Shown here in pieces: positions 11,143 through 20,694 of a stretch of 64,000 bases of DNA. The stretch comes from Euptelea pleiosperma (lineage: Eukaryota > Streptophyta > Magnoliopsida > Ranunculales > Eupteleaceae), in assembly GCA_035048495.1 (NCBI GenBank), contig CM068544.1, positions 10,968,138 through 11,032,137 of the forward strand. The letters run 5' to 3'. The notes below the pieces were generated by a model. The model searched no databases. It saw only the letters and a list, made by a program, of their open reading frames with translations, and was not told the origin of the DNA. The translations under genes and the position numbers were made by a program. Every line of letters begins with the position of its first letter. The first letter of the stretch is position 1.

Positions 11143-11163
11143 GGGGGTATATCAAGTACCCCC
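11143..11163 (-). other. Conserved hairpin 1 after ORF stop (N)
   Basis: Seven-bp stem GGGGGTA/TACCCCC, seven-base loop. D has GGGGGTG/CACCCCC at 20642-20660, a paired change that keeps the stem. A (37025-37045) and G (59080-59100) match N. Could be an RNA element or an extra polypurine tract. Confidence 0.65.
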
Positions 11164-11234
11164 AACCAGGTTAAAACTCATGGAGACTGAGTGAATCTGC
11201 AGTCTTCCTGACACCTAAGGTGGAAGGGAAACTA

Positions 11235-12986
11235 CTATCCTATCCCTTGTCTAGGTATACCTGTGTAGAACAGGTCTTTCTCAGTGTAGACTGAGAGAAG
11301 GGCATTGAGCAGACCGACAAAAGTATGGAGTTGATCTGGGAGGGATCGAAGCTTCTCAGTAAAGATTGAGAGGGGAGTAGTAGTGGGTTCTCTGACCGTG
11401 GTTAGCAGAGCCGCCAACTCATTGAGTTTTGCGGGAATGTATCTGAATGGAGCAGACTCCTGCAGATCAGTAATACCAGAAATGTTGGACTCCGAGATGA
11501 AGTCAGACTCACAGTGTTCATGACACTTGGATAATTTATCTTCAGGAGAGTCCTGAATTAGACTCTCTACGGCACATGGGTCATCGATAATATCGACGTA
11601 GGGTAGCGGGTGAAAATTGTTGACCTCTTTCTCGATGTTTCCTGATGTGATAGGGATGTTCCAATCCCTGTACTCAATATGTTCCTCCTCGATAGGGATC
11701 GGTAGGTCCAGGACAGCGGGAGGCCCATTTTCTAGACATGGCTCATCAGTAGGAATGTCTGCATTCAGAGCAGAGAGAGAATTATCAGAGATAGAGATGG
11801 GACTAAGTTCCTCTGTGCTCAGTCCAGAAGTTGGTGCTGTTAAGGGCACCAAAGATTGAGACTCGGGTTCATCACAATTGTTGCACAATCCAAGGGAGGT
11901 GGGGAGGAACGGTAGATCTTTGACAGCAGGGATCCTACGATCGAGACAAAACTCAGTTTCATGATGATCATCTTCAGGGTCCAGGTTAGAAGCAGCAGTG
12001 GGAGAGTGAGAAATAGGTTGCTCTGAGGTAGGTTCAGGATGTGGTGCTTTTAAAGGCACCGTATAAGGATACACTGGTTCCTCAATAGTCTGGCTCGATC
12101 TAGGGGTGGGTACAATTTCAATTTCATCCTGGCAATTCTGGTACTTGGTCCAATTGTACGACTCGTCATTATAGACAGTGGCCATATCATTCTCCTCAAG
12201 ATAGGCTAGTGGTGGGCTAGTGAATTTGACTTCCTCTCTCTCATTTTCTAATTGAACTAGACGTTGCTCCAAGCTCTCCATAGATAGCTGTTGTTGGTGC
12301 TCTAGTCCTTTGAAATACTGTTGTTGCTGGGCAATGTACTGAGAGAGAAGGTCCTCTAGGCCGGGTTTAGTAGCCAACGGAGGTGGTTCAGCCAAGGGGA
12401 GCTGAGGTGGCAACTCTTGATTGTAGTCCGACTGGGTATGAAAGTTGTAAGGCAAAGTGGAGTCTGGGACTAGGTGCTGACTCTGAAAATCCTGAGGGGC
12501 CCACTGTTGATCAGAATAGTCATTCTGTGGATATGACGGGTACTGGGATTGCGAGTATTGCCAGTCATACTCTCCATTGGGTTGATGGAACCCGGAAGGA
12601 TAATTATCCTGCGGCAGTTGCTGCGGGAGGGCAGACTGTTCCCAACCAAAGTTATGGTGACTCCTATTATCCTGATAGTTGTCATAGGAGGTCTGCATTG
12701 GAGATGGAAAGGTACAGACATCTTGCTGGATAGGAGGGTAATATCCTACAGACTGGGAATGGTACACAGGTTGTTGGACTGCGGCACGAAGGGCAGAGAC
12801 TGAATTTTTAAGCTCTTGGAGTACAGAATTGTACTCTGGATCTTGGTGATTATCATACCCTGTAGAAGTGTGCGAGACTGGAGTATCATGATGATACGCA
12901 GAATTGTCATACCATTGTTGAGAGTGATCACCTTGATTCTCACAGAAACTGTAGTAGGTCTCATACAGAGGCCGTTCATCTGCCAT
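11235..12986 (-). CDS. Gag-derived Gln/Pro-rich protein of the non-autonomous element, 583 aa, intact
   Basis: Unassigned function. The start MADERPL matches the gag start of element D (MAVERPL), which fixes the initiation codon. Residues about 50-190 resemble the D gag tail after the capsid domain (motif LQELKNSVSAL) and are rich in Gln, Tyr, Pro and Ser. Residues 209-253 (GLEDLLSQYIAQQQ onward) form a probable coiled coil matching the segment that follows gag in D. Residues 345-365 and again 415-458 resemble the C-terminal half of the protease domain, an internal duplication about 70 residues apart. Residues 463-534 match the protease-RT linker. The capsid domain, CCHC knuckle, catalytic DLGAS, RT, RNase H and integrase are all missing. 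Homologous decayed copies are at 35443-36963 and 57254-59008. It may act as an accessory structural protein, or be a relic kept by chance in a young copy. Confidence 0.8.
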   Translation of the reverse strand: MADERPLYETYYSFCENQGDHSQQWYDNSAYHHDTPVSHTSTGYDNHQDPEYNSVLQELKNSVSALRAAVQQPVYHSQSVGYYPPIQQDVCTFPSPMQTSYDNYQDNRSHHNFGWEQSALPQQLPQDNYPSGFHQPNGEYDWQYSQSQYPSYPQNDYSDQQWAPQDFQSQHLVPDSTLPYNFHTQSDYNQELPPQLPLAEPPPLATKPGLEDLLSQYIAQQQQYFKGLEHQQQLSMESLEQRLVQLENEREEVKFTSPPLAYLEENDMATVYNDESYNWTKYQNCQDEIEIVPTPRSSQTIEEPVYPYTVPLKAPHPEPTSEQPISHSPTAASNLDPEDDHHETEFCLDRRIPAVKDLPFLPTSLGLCNNCDEPESQSLVPLTAPTSGLSTEELSPISISDNSLSALNADIPTDEPCLENGPPAVLDLPIPIEEEHIEYRDWNIPITSGNIEKEVNNFHPLPYVDIIDDPCAVESLIQDSPEDKLSKCHEHCESDFISESNISGITDLQESAPFRYIPAKLNELAALLTTVREPTTTPLSIFTEKLRSLPDQLHTFVGLLNALLSVYTEKDLFYTGIPRQGIG

Positions 12987-14782
12987 TAGAGGCGATAGAG
13001 GGATGCGGTGGACTAACTCTCAGATCGAGTCAGTAAAAGGTTAGGACAGGTCCAACCGGGCTTCTACTTAAAAAAGCAAGCCCAAGATTTGGCAAAAAGT
13101 TGCCAAAAGGAGACACTGGAGTAGTGATTCTAAATGATGCACACCAAGCACAGATAATCCTATTCTAAACAATCAGGATATATTTTAGGCATTATCTTGT
13201 TAGTTTTGGGGCTAGAGTAGATTATGACAGTGGGCGGACCACTGGTTTATCTTTTAGCCGCCGGACTAACTGTTTGCACTCAGAGGTTCTCACCAGGTTA
13301 CACTCTTCAGAGCGAATCCTTTAGTACTAACTCTAGTCAACAACAAGGCAATCCGAAGCCTAGACAGACGTGCGGCACAATGGCTGTCTTAAGTACGTCC
13401 CAGACTAACCGGATTGGTCAAGTGTATAAGAAGAGTTTTCCCTCGGGTTAAGCTAGGGTTGGTGCGTGTTCCTAGTCCACACGCAACTAACCGCCGAATA
13501 GTCCAAGATGCCACGTCGAGCTCAGTGTACTTGAGTAGCAGGGACTTATGGGTGTGTTAGACAACAGGGACCCGCGCTCGTGGTCTTATTTCGATTGGAT
13601 GTTAAGCGGGTTCGCTTTGTGTGGATTTTTCCTCGAACACCGGGCTAATTGGCTCTACTTCTTGATTCTTTTTATTATAGATGGATCCTGGGGAGCAATT
13701 TCAGCTGGAGTGATGAGGTGGGTGATGAAATCCCACCAGTTTCAATTTGGAGCTGGGTCTGCTCTCTTAGAGTTGATTGATTAACGGCCACGCCACGCAA
13801 GTCGAAGAATATGGATGCGAAAGCAAATAGACAAGCGGCAATGATGCACCCAATATGCTCTGTATCGCACTCAAGGCGAGGATAGAGACTTACCTCCCGT
13901 GGGCCACGCCACGGGGTCTCCTCCGTGGGTTAGAGAGGGGTATCCTAATGGGCTTGGGCCCGACTCCACCTCTTTGAGCTTTCGCTCTCTACCCACACTG
14001 GATCGTGTTCCTGCAGAAACAGTTAGATCGCACGGTCTAGGTATGTGGGATTCTATTTGGAAGATCCTTGCCTTTTTAGGGTTCACTGAACAAGCACTGA
14101 ATTTAGGCAAGTTTTTGAATGAGTTTCCAAATTCGAGATGGGTTAAAATTTAGGAATTCCCAGATTGGAAAATACCTAGATTGGAAAGTTTCCCGAACTG
14201 TGGAGATCTTCCAAGAAAGATTTGATTGCGAGATCCCTTATAATTTTGGGAAATTTCCCAAATTTGAAATTCTGCTAGATTTGGGATGTTTCCTTTTGCA
14301 GACTTTTCCAAATTCGGAAGATTTCTAAAGATAGAAATTCTTCTAAAGAGGAAACTTCTAAGAGGGGAAACCCTAATTAAGCAGAGTTTCAAGATTGTGG
14401 AATCTTTCCAAAAATCGCAAATCCTTGATTGGTGATTTCTAAAAATCTGCAGAATATAAAACCCTAATTTTTTTGAATTTTGATTTTTTAATTTTTTTGG
14501 TAATTTCCACTTAATCTAGGGTTTCTAAAAACCCTAGAACAAGATCTAGCAGTTATATGGAAAGCAATAAAATTCCTAAATTATTACAAATTGCACTCGG
14601 CCTTCCGAGGCATTAAAAATAGTAATTAAAAACTGCTAAAAATCAACAAAAACAAAAAATAGAAAGTTTCCCGAAAAGGTCGGGCTGGCCAAATTGAGCA
14701 GCTTTTCACTTCAGCAACTTTCCAATTCCGTCTTTACGTCCTTTTTCGCACTCCCGAACACCCGAGCGGCAGCGGCGCCATT
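12987..14782 (-). mobile_element. Element N leader between primer site and ORF
   Basis: Untranslated, about 1.8 kb, homologous to the D leader. It holds a splice-donor-like GAG|GTAAGT at 13893 and the conserved TGCATCATTTAG near 13130-13142, a candidate acceptor. Short frames on the plus strand (for example 13548-13784) recur in the D leader but are antisense and lack family similarity. No further gene seen. Confidence 0.8.
14759..14780 (-). other. Primer-binding site, element N
   Basis: Minus strand reads TGGCGCCGCTGCCG and onward, starting two bases inside the 5' LTR. It pairs with the tRNA-Asp 3' end CGGCAACGGCGCCA with one mismatch, as in Athila elements. Confidence 0.8.
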
Positions 14783-16359
14783 TGAAAGTAGGATTTTTCC
14801 GCGTCGTTGGTTACGGAAACCCTAACTTCAACACATTTTTAATTGATCCGAAACTTTCAACCTGTAAAATGAGCTATTTTGCACAGTGGCTTGTGTCGGA
14901 TGTCGATCCGCACTCGGGATTAGTCGGATTAGCGCAAATAAGAACATAAAATGACGGATTTTTCCATAGAAATTGATGCGAATGATGATGGAGGGGTGAG
15001 AGTGGTGAGGTAATGGATTTAAAACATGCTCTTTTTTTTTTTATGAGGATCAACTCTTAATTAAAGAAGTTATCAAATACTGAATTAAAAACCACTATTC
15101 ATGGTGAAAGAAAATCAAGAACAAGAGCTCAAAAGAATCCTAATTTTATTGAATCTATATAAATTGCTTACATTGACAAACAAAAGCAAAAATTGAAACT
15201 AGCCTAAAAAGCATAAAAGATAGAGATAGATGAGGTGAGATAGAGAGAAGATGGAGATAGAATATTTTTATTTATTTATTTATTTATTTATTTTTTTTTA
15301 ACTTCGGAACTTACCATGTGGAGGTCACGGCCAAGGCATTGGACATGAGGTTCGACAGGTGGAGATGTTGCAGCAGCTAAGGTGGAGCGGTGGAGAGTGG
15401 CTGGGGTTTGTGACGATGGGTTGTGCTGCCCTTAAACCGTGAAGGAATAAGAGATGAATGGCGGTGGAAGGGCGGTCGAACCAGGTGTGGAGGAGGATGA
15501 AACCTCTGGTTTAGGTTGACCCGTGGAGAACAGCAGCTCTGTGAAGTGCAGCAGGGACGGATGGGCTCGTAAGGAGGAGCTAAACGACGAGCGCCAGCAT
15601 GGAAGGAGGGGAACGGACCGATGCATTTCAGCAAGAAGAGAGAACTCTCTCTTTCAAGGAAAACGTGTAGAAGGGGGCTGGATTTGATCCCCACGTGGTG
15701 TAGACATTGACGGCTGGAGGCGCACCTGCAAGTTGCAGGTCTAACAGTGGTGGCCAAGAGGAGAACGAACGTACAGTAGTCGGCCGGAGTTGCAGGCGGC
15801 AACTCCGGCGGACAGATTTAAAGAAGATGAAAAAGAAAAAAAAAAAAAAAAAACAAGAAGAAGAAGAAGAAGAAGGAGAAGGAGAAACGAGGAAGAAGCG
15901 AAGGAGAAGAAGAAGGAGCGGAGGAGAAGGGGATTAGAGACGCACAGGCAGAGAGGGCAGCGGTGGTCGGAGTTGCAGACCTGCAACTCCGGCGAGAGAA
16001 GAGGAGGAGCGGTGCTGCTGTTATGCAGCAACAGCAAGAAGAAGAAGAAAAAGAAGAAGAAGAAGAAGAAGAAGAAGAAGAAGAAGAAGAAGAAGAAGAA
16101 GAAGAAGGAGGAGGAAGAGAAGGAGAACCAGATGGCCGGAGTTGCTGCCTGCAACTCCGGCGAAGGTGGAGAAGGAAGAAGAAGAAGAAAAGGAAAAAAA
16201 AAAGAAAAGAAACGTCCACCGGTGGAGGGAGAACGTGGGGGGAAGAGAGGAAAAGATAGGAGGGGGATTAGGGTTCGAACGAACCCTTCTCCCTCATCTT
16301 ATAAAGCTCCCTATTTCCATTAATGGAAATAGGGTATTTTTTTGAAAATAAAAAATATA

Positions 16360-16408
<49 letters not shown>

Positions 16409-17369
16409 TAAAAACCTACTTTTCTATGGGGAATCTCCCCAATTAGTAGACCCCCCATTTAATTAAAATTATTTTTGAAATTCGCGGGGTCCACTAACTG
16501 GTCGGACAGCGGGTCGATGCTGATGGGCCCGGCTACTGGCCCACATGGACTGATGATGTCCATCGTCTCACAAGATGATGTGACAGGCATTCTGAAGGCG
16601 ATCGGATGGATGGTGACTTGATTGGGACCCAGATTGGTAGATCGACGGATCTAGAGAGATCCAACGGTCCGATTGAAGATCCAACGGTCCGATGAAAGAT
16701 CCAACGGTCAGAAAGCTAAGGGAGATGAGATAGAGCTGATAGGCAAGAGTTCTGGGGTTAGGTCAGTAGATTCGAGGATCGAGAGATGAAGATAGAGAGA
16801 GAATAAGGAGAGATGAGAGAAAAAGTATCAAAAAAATGGAAAAAAAAGCACTGGCGGAGGGTCTGGAACCCTGGTCTTCACTGTGACATCCTCACGCTTC
16901 TCCAGTAGAGTCGACCATCATTCTTTGCTGACTCATGTGGCTTTAAACGCTTTGGTCCGTCTCTTGGTCATTGGCTCTCCTACTCTCTTCGTTCTTTGGG
17001 CCGGCTTTTTGGTCCTCTTATTTAGCCCATATTTGGCCCATATCTTCTAGTCATAGCATGTGGGCTTTTTAAGCTTTGATACTGGGCTTTCATGATCGAT
17101 TTGGGCCCACAAGTCTTGAGAATCGTCCCATCGGGGTTTCCTGCGACAGAAGAAGCGCGTAATGAGACTTTATCAGAACGGCTTAATATCTAGACTTCCG
17201 AAAATGTGTTTAATGCATGCAAATATACCATTTCGTCCAGAAAAGTGTGTTCTACGCAACAGAAGAGACTCTTACGTAGAAAAGTAGGTAAATAGAGTAT
17301 TTTACGTAGGAGAATGCAATAACGCTAAAAGGATAATTGCTTAAAATAAGCACTTTTGAGCGAATATCA
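14783..17369 (-). mobile_element. Element N 5' LTR (right)
   Basis: 2587 bp, nearly identical to the left LTR. Contains a putative intron 14862-15314, modules at 15784-15808, 15968-15991 and 16136-16160, a GAA array about 25 bp shorter than in the left LTR, TATA 16298-16305, CArG palindrome 16309-16334, triple repeat 16658-16709, and TGCATGCA 16 to 17 kb side at 17214-17221. This LTR would drive transcription. Confidence 0.93.
16298..16334 (-). promoter_or_regulatory. LTR promoter of element N (5' LTR): TATA and CArG palindrome
   Basis: TATA 16298-16305. The 26-bp perfect palindrome 16309-16334 is centred on CCATTAATGG (16317-16326). It is identical to the left LTR copy. This is the position expected to promote the 583-codon ORF transcript. 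Confidence 0.7.
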
Positions 17370-18791
17370 AGCGGTGCAAGCCAGTCGGGTGGACGGCTTG
17401 GGTTGCTGTCTATGAAGTGGCCAGCAAGAGAGAGATGGAATGGGAGTGAGGATGAAGAAGAATTTTTTTGCAGAAAACGTGGCTGGGTTAAAAATAGAGG
17501 GGAGAGGAGAAAGCTGTGGAACGTGGGGCGTGAGAGAGATGCCAACGGCTAGGGTTTTCTCCTCTTATATGCTGGATGTGGGAGGTTATCCCAATCAATC
17601 CCCACCGTCCATTGTATATTCCTTTCACCCCTTTATCTTCAAACGAATCCTCCATTCCTTCCTTAAACACTTTGCAAAAATTCCCTTTTGTAGCCTTCCA
17701 CATCCTTGGAGTTTCCTTGGAAATTTCCCTTATCTAGTTGCCACCTCATGCCTTTCCAAAACAAGTTCTCCACTTTCTTTCTTGATCAACACCAATACCG
17801 CCCATGCCAAAACCACTTTTAGCAAGTGTTTGGTTTTCCCAAAACTATACCATATATCCCAAATGAGCCTCCAAGCTACGTGGGTCCACCTTCCATTTTT
17901 AGATCTAGCAATCTTTAAATATAGATGGCCTATCTTTCGTTGCCACCTCATGGCCGCGTCATGGCCCACCATGCATGCTGACCTATCATGTCACCTTGTT
18001 GACCACACCTTGATCCAACTTGTTGTGATCTAACCCTTGATCTGACTTTTGTCCCACTGTCTTGGCCCATGCGTTGGTGCTCCATCATTTTCAATTAATG
18101 GTTCATTTGAATATGCAAGCCTCATATCTTTGCCTTGATTTATTTAAGTCGAAAATGGCAAACCCCTCGCAGTCTACATCTTGGTCAAACATTGTGGTGG
18201 TCCTTCTTTGCAAATCACAACCATCCATCAAGATCAAACCTCATTCTTTGTAATCTGACCATTGGCTTCTTGATCGAACGGTCCACCTTTTTGATAGTTT
18301 GGGCAAACATCCAGCCATGTAGATAACTTATCAATGTCGTCGATCATATTTGCCTCAATGTCTACCTCTGCATGCTCTGGCTAGTTGTTGACTTGGTTGA
18401 CATTTGGTCCATGGTCCACTGGCTCATTCTCTCTCTTGGTTCTTGGTCCGGCTCGACCTGTACTTGGCTCATATCTTCTGAACATAGCATGTTGGCTCTT
18501 TAAGCTTTGATAATGGGCTTTTATGGTTGATTGTGGGCCCGTAAGTCTCGAGAATCGCCTGATCGAATTTCCTGAAATAACGAAAAGCGCGTAATGAGAT
18601 GTCTTCATATCTAGACTTCTAAAAATGTGTTTAATGCATGCAAATATACCATTTCGTCCAGAAAAGTGTGTTCTACGCAACAGAAGAGACTCTTACGTAG
18701 AAAAGTGGATAATTAGAGCAGTTTTACGTAGGAGAGTGCGATAACGCTAACAGGATAAGTGCTTAAAATAAGCACTTTTGAGCGAATATCA

Positions 18792-18803
18792 CAACCCCCA
18801 ACC
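18792..18803 (-). other. Polypurine tract, element D
   Basis: GGTTGGGGGTTG on the minus strand immediately before the 3' LTR start. Two further TTGGGGGT tracts occur upstream, next to hairpins 1 and 2. Confidence 0.75.
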
Positions 18804-20641
18804 AGCATATTGCCAATCCTTGGCAATTAGTGCGAAATACATGAGCTTAAAAGGGCTCTGCACATGCTGCACACTTTTTCATATTAGCTCCGGGAAGACA
18901 CCGTTCATCAAATCATTGAATGGATGCACAAACAGTTACATGCTAGCGAAGAGTTGGAAAGTTTTGGCAAGACTACAGACTGATAATCATGATCCAGAAT
19001 AGTCAGACTCTGCGTGTGTGTGTGTGCTCAACATTCTCATCATCCGACAGTAAAGATTTCCAGATCACCTCTAAGTTTTTCTGCCTCGACCTCAAATCTC
19101 ACATGTTTAGCACTCAGAATAGCATCACACAAGAAGGGTTTTCTTCTTTTCTCTCAATTTATATGTGAGGAGATGTATTTAATATAAAGAGGCAAAAGAT
19201 CTCACATATGTTTTATTTGAAGGAAGGACATCTTTAACAAAAGAAGATCTCATGATTGGAATACCACTTCACTCGAGAACGTCAGATCAAACTTTATAGC
19301 TTCTCTTTCTCCGATCTCCACATTTTATGATCGTGCTATCCTAGAATCAAGTAGGACTTTCCTGGGTTGTAATGAGGCTTAGGTCAGGTGTAGAGAGATA
19401 AAGGAATACAGGATTTCAAAGATCTTGAGAGGATATTGCCATTTTCTTGAATTTTTCCTGCGACATAACACCATTATCTGGTTCTTTTTCCTTTTTTTCG
19501 TATTTTTCTCTTTTTCTTGATATTTCTGAGACTGCTCAATTTCTTTTCAGCTCTTCTTCATACTTTCTTTCTATATTTTGTTTTTGGCTTGAACCACTTT
19601 CTTTTCCTTTTGATTCTTCTTCTTTACTTTTCTTTTTCATGGTACACCCACATCAGTTATTCTTTTGTCCATCTCAAAATAAGGGTAGCCAGTCATGTTT
19701 CATAGCTATACTGGATTTTAGGTTGATGGGTTTACAAAGAAAAGGCTTTTATAAAAGGGTTCAAGGGGTTTCTAGTGAAGTATAATTCAGGTGAGTAAAA
19801 AGGCTGAATGGTTCAGAAAAATGGCCTAAATCATTTTCTAGGGTTTGCACTATCATGTATACTGTTTTGACTGGATATAGAGAAGGTTCTGTCGTAGTAA
19901 TCCAATGTTGATGTCGTTCCGAGTTTTATGATCGAAGCAAAAGATAATGAGATCTCTCAACGAATATTGCGGGCATGAAGAATAGTGAGTCATCTTGTGA
20001 CTCAGGAATGATTAAAGGTTCGAAAGCTCACTGGGTTAGGTCTCCACAATTATTCTCACAGGATCTCTAGAGTTTCAAAACTTAGGATGACTCTGATGTT
20101 GATAGTGTACAATTGTGCCAAATCTGAGTTTTTCTGAGTTTTCAAACCTGCTGTAGTCATGCTTGAATTGACTCAACGCTAACTTTAAACAAAAATTGAC
20201 ATCCTCAATACTGACTTAACGGAGGTTTTTTAGCTAATCAAAGTCAGGGTATTTGACACATTTTTGAAATTCTAGAAAACTTTTGGAGAACATCGGAAAT
20301 CACCCCAAAAACCTTTTTTTTTTTTTTTTTTTTTTTTCAAAATGAAGACATGAGTTTTGGTAAATACCCACCCCCAACCAAAATACAGCACCGTCCTCGG
20401 TGCTCATGACCGGGACATAAATTGATAACAAATCAATGATGATGATGCAAAGATTCAGGAAGGATGTTACCAAGTCGGCAGAAACTCGACAGTGTGTGGT
20501 ACCTGATGATCGGAAGAATGAATGTACCTGCATTTCCAGAGATATAACAGTAATAACAAATGCATGAGACTCATGTACTCTAGGAATACCGGAATTGCCT
20601 TTCCGAAAGCGCTAAGTTTTACGTCTTCAGCCAGACATGAC

Positions 20642-20660
20642 GGGGGTGACAGGCACCCCC
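20642..20660 (-). other. Conserved hairpin 1 after pol stop (D)
   Basis: Stem GGGGGTG/CACCCCC with a five-base loop, 35 bases past the pol stop. Compared with N, A and G the terminal pair is changed on both sides, which is covariation. E has one mismatch (48870-48888). Confidence 0.65.
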
Positions 20661-20694
20661 AACCAAGTTGGAGCTCAGGAGACTGAGTGGATCA

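Larger units (their letters stand above)
9269..11234 (-). mobile_element. Element N trailer between ORF stop and 3' LTR
   Basis: Untranslated. It aligns throughout with the D trailer (18792-20694). In element sense: hairpin GGGGGTA/TACCCCC (11143-11163) after the ORF, hairpin GCACCG/CGGTGC (10889-10904) followed by a GGTTGGGGGT tract, an A-run (plus-strand poly-T near 10810-10836), and the polypurine tract at 9269-9280. No env-like ORF. Confidence 0.85.
6664..17369 (-). mobile_element. Element N: full-length non-autonomous LTR retrotransposon
   Basis: 10.7 kb, with LTRs 6664-9268 and 14783-17369 and duplication agcgg at 6659-6663 and 17370-17374. The empty target is visible at about 30137-30141 in the other LTR of D, proving insertion after D. 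Outside microsatellites I count about four differences between the LTRs (roughly 0.2%), all G/A. It has a primer site, polypurine tract and shared leader and trailer, but one 583-codon ORF replaces gag-pol. No reverse transcriptase or integrase is present, so it needs a helper. Confidence 0.95.
4699..18791 (-). mobile_element. Element D 3' LTR (left), interrupted by element N
   Basis: Own sequence is 4699-6663 and 17375-18791. The first part holds the CT-rich putative intron (4787-5262, donor TTG|GTAAGA, acceptor TTTTTGCAG), pyrimidine/purine tracts and self-complementary modules at 6008-6032 and 6372-6396. The second part is U3 with a conserved TGCATGCA at 18635-18642 and the terminus GCGAATATCA. 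Open frames here, such as a 197-codon one at 17440-18033, are repeated in the other LTR only because the LTRs are copies. Confidence 0.92.
18792..20694 (-). mobile_element. Element D trailer between pol stop and 3' LTR
   Basis: Untranslated, about 1.9 kb, homologous to the N trailer. Hairpin 1 is at 20642-20660 (GGGGGTG/CACCCCC), hairpin 2 at 20388-20403, a poly(T) on the plus strand near 20317-20337, and the polypurine tract at 18792-18803. There is no env-like reading frame, although many Athila elements carry one here. Confidence 0.85.

Noticed and set aside
13548..13784. 78-codon plus-strand frame recurring at 26937-27170 and 56469-56702
   Set aside because: Conserved because the internal leader is conserved. 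It is antisense in each element, with frame and end differing between copies.
17440..18033. 197-codon frame repeated at 30206-30799
   Set aside because: It lies in U3 of the two LTRs of element D; the duplicate is the other LTR, not independent conservation. It has no recognisable domain.
18792..20694. Possible env-like gene of an Athila element
   Set aside because: No frame of useful length with signal peptide or membrane segment in the trailers of D, N, A, G or E.
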